Source: Acidobacteriota bacterium
GTDB taxonomy: Bacteria; Acidobacteriota; Blastocatellia; Pyrinomonadales; Pyrinomonadaceae
NCBI GenBank assembly: GCA_016718135.1
Contig: JADKEF010000004.1
Coordinates: 248,001-312,000, forward strand
Length of the DNA: 64,000 nucleotides
Direction: 5' to 3'
Part shown: positions 59,362 to 64,000 of the stretch, in pieces
Position numbering within the stretch: position 1 is the stretch's first letter
Layout of the letters: every line of letters starts with the position of its first letter
Notes under the pieces: generated by a model
Databases searched by the model: none
Told to the model about the DNA's origin: nothing
The model's input: only the letters and a program-made list of their open reading frames with translations
Position numbers and translations under genes: made by a program

Positions 59362-61386
59362 CTATGGTTTGATCTCTACTTTAGCTGGTCTTGCCGGCTC
59401 TGGTGCTCTGTCAAATCTGAGCTTTGTGCCGTCCCACCACATCGGTGCTCCGGAGTTTTCGCGATCACCCTCGTTGAACATCACGTTCTTCAAACGGGTG
59501 TCAAAATCAGGACTGAGGACCTCTGATGGCAGTGCTCTCGCACGAGCGGTATCGACGCGATTGCCGACGGCGATCCAGCTAAACCTAACGTTAGCCGTGC
59601 CCGCAGCTACAGCCACGGTGAATCCGTTCTTCTCGATGCTCTTGATGTAAAGCTGTGCGGGCGAACCGACAGCACTGACAGTTACGTCCGGGATGGTGTT
59701 GAGCATCGCGGCGTAATTCTCGGTGAATGGAACAAAGATCGACTCGCCCTCGAGCCTGCCCGATCCGTTGTCATAGACCTTGAGCTCGGTCGAGGTGACG
59801 GCGTATGCGGCGACGCGTTCCGTTCCCGCTCCGCGGCCCTTATCGATCGAGACAACATCGGCTGAAAATCCGCTGGTGTAAACGTTGCCGACATTGTATT
59901 GAGCAAACATCTCGCCGCTAGTAACCTGTCCCATGACCTCGCCGCGTGACCACGAACCGATCATCCCGCCAAAAAATCCGCCGCCGATGCCTTGTTTGTC
60001 ACCGTCGGGTCCCGGTCGACCGGCTCCGGATGCGTAGCCTGCACTGCCATAGACGCCATAGTTAAGCGAGCCGCTTGACCTATATCCCAATGATCCCCAA
60101 TACGTCCCGGCTTGTTCTGCGCCGAATGTTCCACCGGTACGGGTGTAGTCATTGTAATTCCATCCGGCTACACCAAACGTGTATACGTCGCCCCAAAAGT
60201 TATAACCTCTCACTGCACTATTGCTCTGGGTGTTACCATAGCCCGTGCCGTCATCCTGCGAAGTACGCGTCCTATAGCCGAACAGCGTAGCCTGCCCGTC
60301 ACCAGTTGCAGTCAATTGTGATCGGTAATAGTAGCCCTGATAAAGATTAGATGGAGCCGTAGCCCCAACGCTCACGCTCGTGCCGTTGTCCTGGATCTGA
60401 GAGTTGCCGATCGAGGTAGCTGAGGTGAATTTCGCAACATAATTGTTGGTGCCAGCAACGCCCGCCCCTGGAGGTCCCTGAGGTCCGGTTGGTCCGGTTG
60501 CTCCGACTGGTCCTTGCGGCCCCGTAGCACCGGTCGCTCCGGCTGGTCCGGTTGCACCTATAGGCCCTGCCACTCCCTGTGGTCCAACTGGTCCGATCGG
60601 TCCTGTTGCTCCGGTCGCTCCTGTCGGCCCGACTGGCCCAATAGGTCCTGTTGCTCCGGTCGCTCCTGCTGGCCCGATTGGCCCAATAGGTCCTGTTGCT
60701 CCGGTCGCTCCGACTGGCCCGACTGGCCCAATAGGTCCTGTTGCTCCGGTCGCTCCTGCTGGCCCGACTGGTCCCACCGGTCCGGCTGGTCCTGTCGCTC
60801 CTACCGGTCCTGCGGGTCCTGGAGGTCCCTGCGGTCCGACTGGGCCGATCGACCATGTTCCGTCGCCACGAAGAAATGTCGTGTTGTCTGCTGTTCCGGT
60901 CGGTGACTGAGTTGCCAGTGTACCGAGGCCGAGGTTCGTTCGAGCGGCTGAGGCTGTTGTCGCTCCGGTTCCGCCATTTGCGACGGCGACCGTGCCGGTC
61001 ACGTTGTTCGCGGTGATGGCGTACGGTGAGCTTGTAAGTTGCTGCCGAGGGGTAAGTGTCGTGTATGATGCGTCGGCCGGTTTCTTAACGGCGATCTGTA
61101 TCCAGCGGTCAGCACCTGCGGCGAAGGGCGACGCGGTGTAATCAAGCTGGACGGTAAAGACGCCGTTGACCACCGAGACCGAAGTATTTGTGATCGTAGA
61201 CCCGAGCTGGGCCCCGCCCGCGACTGCGTCCCAAATCGAGAACTGCATATTATAGGTGCCGTTAGCCGGCGACGCACCGTCATTGATACGGCCCTGATAA
61301 GTGAAAGTGGATGTCTGAGCGTACGTCGAAACAGCTAACATGACGCAAAATACAAATACAGCTACTCTGGGGAACATGGTTTTCAT
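59362..61386 (-). CDS. secreted collagen-like protein with tail-fibre-like segments
   Basis: The 674-residue protein has a signal peptide (about 1-23), an N-terminal part with TFTYQGRINDGASPANGTYNMQF and a tail-fibre-like TGTVAVANGGTGATTASAARTNLGL. A Gly-X-Y collagen-like run follows (about residues 180-305: GPQGPPGPAGPVGATGPAG and onward), with GATGAT and GPIGPVGP motifs. The C-terminal 350 residues (GYRTRTSQDDGTGYG, AAYAVTSTELKVYDNGSGRL) are beta-rich and unknown. The DNA of the collagen part contains a perfect 45-bp tandem repeat. It is probably a trimeric surface fibre. Confidence 0.8.
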   Translation of the reverse strand: MKTMFPRVAVFVFCVMLAVSTYAQTSTFTYQGRINDGASPANGTYNMQFSIWDAVAGGAQLGSTITNTSVSVVNGVFTVQLDYTASPFAAGADRWIQIAVKKPADASYTTLTPRQQLTSSPYAITANNVTGTVAVANGGTGATTASAARTNLGLGTLATQSPTGTADNTTFLRGDGTWSIGPVGPQGPPGPAGPVGATGPAGPVGPVGPAGATGATGPIGPVGPVGATGATGPIGPIGPAGATGATGPIGPVGPTGATGATGPIGPVGPQGVAGPIGATGPAGATGATGPQGPVGATGPTGPQGPPGAGVAGTNNYVAKFTSATSIGNSQIQDNGTSVSVGATAPSNLYQGYYYRSQLTATGDGQATLFGYRTRTSQDDGTGYGNTQSNSAVRGYNFWGDVYTFGVAGWNYNDYTRTGGTFGAEQAGTYWGSLGYRSSGSLNYGVYGSAGYASGAGRPGPDGDKQGIGGGFFGGMIGSWSRGEVMGQVTSGEMFAQYNVGNVYTSGFSADVVSIDKGRGAGTERVAAYAVTSTELKVYDNGSGRLEGESIFVPFTENYAAMLNTIPDVTVSAVGSPAQLYIKSIEKNGFTVAVAAGTANVRFSWIAVGNRVDTARARALPSEVLSPDFDTRLKNVMFNEGDRENSGAPMWWDGTKLRFDRAPEPARPAKVEIKP
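60599..60778. repeat. 45-bp tandem repeats in the collagen-like gene
   Basis: About four copies (starting at 60599, 60644, 60689 and 60734) of a 45-nt unit encode 15-residue Gly-X-Y units. Most bases are identical between copies. Copy number could change by slippage. Confidence 0.8.
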
Positions 61387-61485
61387 AAACTTTCCTCGAC
61401 TAGATTACTAAGCTCTTTTTTTACAGGATTTTCTGCGGTTAAGCAGAGATACAGGTGTGAGACTACAGGAACTCAGTGCCTATGT

Positions 61486-62952
61486 CTAGCTATTTCTAGA
61501 GGCGGTTGGTAGCGGCACAATTATTTGACTAGCTTTCGACAAGCTCCCTATCTCTTTTTGCAGACTTTGGCGCTGAACGAGCAATCGGAAGAACAATGCC
61601 CGCTGCCGGAATAGGAGCCATACTGACTTCAACCAGACACGCATATCTATTAGCGTTTCCGACGAACGCAATGCGACGTAGCCGCACAGGATCGTTACCG
61701 GAACTGAGATCAGGGCGATCTGCCAATCAAAGTAATACCAGAGGACCGAAGAGACGATCAGCCAGGTCAGGGGCATCAGGCCGAGCGAGGCGATGATCGC
61801 TGAACTCGAACCGGCAACGTCAGTGTCATGAGTTCTGAAAATTCGCCCGAGGAGATTCGAGAAAAAGTATGCGGGCGAATGGATGATCGCTCCCACGATC
61901 GCAAGAGGCGAGAAAACGATCAGGAATATGACACGCAAGACTAAATAGCGGAAAACATACCACGTCGGATGCTGTAGGACCGACAGGCTCTCGGACGTGA
62001 TCCCGCTCGCTTTCAGATCGGTCTCGTAACGCGTGATCTTCGCGTTGAGCTCGAGCATTTTCTGAGGGTCGTTCTTTTCCAGCAGTGCGTATTTTGCGGC
62101 CAGATCCTGCAATCTTCTGACGGTCTGTGTGAGAGTCTGTTTGAAGATCAGATTTTCAAAAACGGACGAAAAGAGAGCTTCGGCTTTCAAGACCGCGTCG
62201 AGTTCCGTCTCGGTCTCCAGATTCAAAGTCACGGAGCGCAGGGAGGTTTCAATTTTTGCCGTAAGGAGCGCGACCGCTTCACGCGGCGGTTCGCCGTTCG
62301 CGTCGAGTTCGATCGGTTCCACATCGAATATCTCACCATAACGGATCAAGGCCTCGCTTCTGAATGAGGTCTTGGAGGTGTAATAAAGGCCGACCGGAAC
62401 AATTTTTAGCCCTGTTTCGCGGAGGCTGCCGGTTGATTCGGACGGATGTGAGACCGCGCCGAGAGCGATCCGCGCCGCTCCGGTCTTAATCTTTTGCAAT
62501 TGCGGTTGGTCGTGCGATATCCCTTCGGGAAAAATAGCGATGCAGCGTCCGCGACGCAGCAGTTCAAAACAATTATCGAAGGTGACGGCATTGCTCTCGG
62601 ATCTCGCGTCCGGGTCGATGCGCCGGTAAACGGGTAAGATCTCGAAAGTTCGCAGTAAGAACGCGCCGAGCGGATTGTCGTAGAGCGTTGATTTGGCAAG
62701 AAACGAAACGCGTCGCGGCATCGAGACGAAGACGAGCGCGGGATCGACCAGACCGTTCGGATGGTTGAGAACAAACAGTAACGGTCCTTCCTGCGGTACA
62801 CGTTCAACATTGACGACTTCGATACGACGGAAAAATAACCGGAGAGCAATGCTAATGATCGCGTGAATGACCTGGCGAACAATGGATGCACCTTTGCCGA
62901 GGTATACCATCTGCCAGAGACGGATTGTTTTTACGCTTTCGGGCATCAGCAA
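61486..62952 (-). CDS. glycerol-phosphate acyltransferase-like protein (PlsC/LPLAT domain) with membrane helices
   Basis: The 488-residue protein has an acyltransferase domain in the first 235 residues: FVLNHPNGLVDPALVFVSMP (His and Asp active site), RRVSFLAKSTLY and AIFPEGISHDQPQLQKIKTGAARIA. A coiled-coil part follows (about 235-320) and two or three transmembrane helices near 330-430. It likely transfers an acyl chain to a glycerol-phosphate backbone at the inner membrane, like the AGPAT-related proteins of Bacteroidetes and Acidobacteria. The exact acceptor is unclear. Confidence 0.88.
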   Translation of the reverse strand: MLMPESVKTIRLWQMVYLGKGASIVRQVIHAIISIALRLFFRRIEVVNVERVPQEGPLLFVLNHPNGLVDPALVFVSMPRRVSFLAKSTLYDNPLGAFLLRTFEILPVYRRIDPDARSESNAVTFDNCFELLRRGRCIAIFPEGISHDQPQLQKIKTGAARIALGAVSHPSESTGSLRETGLKIVPVGLYYTSKTSFRSEALIRYGEIFDVEPIELDANGEPPREAVALLTAKIETSLRSVTLNLETETELDAVLKAEALFSSVFENLIFKQTLTQTVRRLQDLAAKYALLEKNDPQKMLELNAKITRYETDLKASGITSESLSVLQHPTWYVFRYLVLRVIFLIVFSPLAIVGAIIHSPAYFFSNLLGRIFRTHDTDVAGSSSAIIASLGLMPLTWLIVSSVLWYYFDWQIALISVPVTILCGYVALRSSETLIDMRVWLKSVWLLFRQRALFFRLLVQRQSLQKEIGSLSKASQIIVPLPTASRNS

Positions 62953-63144
62953 GGTTCATTTTGTTCTTTAGAACTTCAAGTGTCTAATCGGACTTTGGTG
63001 TATGAGACTTTTGAATAAGCCTCTGCTACCTTAGGGATATAAATCTGATCCAAAGCACCAATTGATTCCTTGAAACGTTGGTTTAAGTCTATGTATTTTC
63101 GATAGTCTCTTGACCCTCATATCGAATTGCAGAAGGGAGAAAGA

Positions 63145-64000
63145 ATGGGGATTCGTATGACAATTTGCCGTGGCCTGTTTATTTTGATCTTATCGGCAGC
63201 GTCGATGACGGCGCAGATATCTCAGTCGGGTTCTGGCTCTCGTGTCACAGGGTTCGATCCGTCGAGTTACATCTGGTTCTCAAACCCCGCGGCGAAGTGG
63301 GATGAGGCTCTGCCGGTCGGAAATGGCAGGCTTGGTGCGATGATCTTCGGCGGTATCGCAGAGGAACGCCTGCAGCTCAATGAGGACACGTATTGGTCCG
63401 GCGGCCCGAATTCGACCGTTGTCAAAGGCGGCTATAAGGTACTTCCTGAGATACAGCGGTTGGTTTTTGCCGAACGATATCTCGAGGCTCATAACCTTTT
63501 TGGCCGAAATCTGATGGGCTATCCGGTCGAACAACAAAAATACCAGAGTCTCGCCAATCTGCATCTATTTTTCGACCACGGTAAAGACGCATCAGCATAC
63601 GAGCGTTCTTTAGATCTTAGAACTGGGATTTCAACAACTACCTACACAGCAAATGGCATTCGATACCGACGCGAGGTCATTGCCTCAGCGCCAGATCAAG
63701 TGATTGCAGTTAGGCTGACGGCGGACCAGCCGGGCAGCATTTCACTCACGGCCAATCTTCGCGGGGTTCGAAATCAGGCACATTCTAATTACGGCACCGA
63801 TTATTTTCGGATGGATCCGGTCGGGCAAGACGGTTTGGCGGTCACGGGCAAGTCGGCCGATTATCTCGGAGTCGCAGGAAAGCTGAGGTACGAGGGACGG
63901 TTGAAGGCGATCGCGGATGGCGGGACCGTCAAAACGAACGGTGTCGATCTGCGGATCGAAAAGGCAGATGCTGTAACGCTCTATGTCGCGGCGGCGACGA
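63145..64000 (+). CDS. glycoside hydrolase family 95 (alpha-L-fucosidase type), N-terminal part, runs off the window
   Basis: The ATG at 63145 follows an AGAAGGGAGA ribosome-binding site. The open frame encodes a signal peptide (about 1-29), then WFSNPAAKWDEALPVGNGRL and GAMIFGGIAEERLQLNEDTY followed by WSGGP, the hallmark N-terminus of GH95 enzymes that remove alpha-L-fucose or L-galactose. It remains open to the right edge, so the catalytic barrel lies outside the window. The 190 bases upstream hold no gene. It is probably exported and acts on glycans. Confidence 0.9.
   Translation, partial: MGIRMTICRGLFILILSAASMTAQISQSGSGSRVTGFDPSSYIWFSNPAAKWDEALPVGNGRLGAMIFGGIAEERLQLNEDTYWSGGPNSTVVKGGYKVLPEIQRLVFAERYLEAHNLFGRNLMGYPVEQQKYQSLANLHLFFDHGKDASAYERSLDLRTGISTTTYTANGIRYRREVIASAPDQVIAVRLTADQPGSISLTANLRGVRNQAHSNYGTDYFRMDPVGQDGLAVTGKSADYLGVAGKLRYEGRLKAIADGGTVKTNGVDLRIEKADAVTLYVAAAT

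Noticed and set aside
60514..60906. Plus-strand frame of Arg/Cys/Ser/Trp-rich repeats opposite the collagen-like gene.
   Set aside because: It mirrors the Gly-X-Y codon repeats on the other strand and has no independent evidence.

Overview
The window looks like chromosomal DNA from a Gram-negative, mesophilic Acidobacteriota bacterium, most likely class Blastocatellia (Pyrinomonadaceae-like). This is an inference from moderate GC, gene content (monomeric isocitrate dehydrogenase, FecR protein, GT9/heptosyltransferase-like gene, secreted Ig-like/cohesin/dockerin-like and collagen-like proteins) and abundant hairpin-forming intergenic repeats. No phage, plasmid, CRISPR array, transposase, tRNA or rRNA gene was recognised.

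Layout. 1-11.8 kb is a SUF iron-sulfur assembly locus (sufB partial, sufC, sufD, sufS, sufU) interleaved with RidA proteins, a PhzF protein, a tandem GNAT, a large membrane protein and fhs. A decayed 5' copy of sufU lies behind sufS. 11.8-16.4 kb holds a secreted gluzincin-like peptidase, glpD, a DUF2585 protein and a PrdB/GrdB-like protein with a DUF4149 membrane protein. 16.5-23.1 kb is an exopolysaccharide-type operon (toroid protein, DUF354, asparagine synthase, polyprenyl-P glycosylphosphotransferase) ending in prmC. 23.2-26.2 kb carries a small membrane protein, an Nfu-type Fe-S carrier and a GAF-like protein with a long acidic linker. 26.2-35.7 kb, mostly minus strand, has a LarA-type racemase, a CDF transporter, FecR, TerC, msrC, crcB, purE-alkD-purK and a TlpA-like thioredoxin. 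35.8-45.7 kb has icd, a pterin dehydratase, a lipoprotein, DUF1015, pdxH, two HExxH proteins, an SDR and WalJ. 45.7-50 kb is a four-gene sugar ABC transporter. 50-55.1 kb is the conserved ffh-rpsP-khpA-rimM-trmD-rplS-rnhB operon. 55.2-64 kb has a GT9 gene with a Trm112-like small gene, two large secreted structural proteins, an acyltransferase and the start of a GH95 fucosidase.

Three things stand out. (1) Several unrelated families of inverted-repeat elements (built on CACAGAG, CGCAGAG, CGCGAA and GGGAACGCAG words) fill intergenic gaps almost exactly, abutting stop or start codons and once supplying the end of a protein. A separate cluster of about nine mini-hairpins follows icd. A 33-bp element occurs both between genes and in frame inside a membrane-protein gene. 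(2) At least six genes, including the essential ffh and rpsP, are broken by what look like small deletions, which points to residual sequence error more than biology. (3) A 905-residue secreted protein combines Ig-like repeats, two cohesin-like regions and dockerin-like repeats, and is followed by a collagen-like protein.
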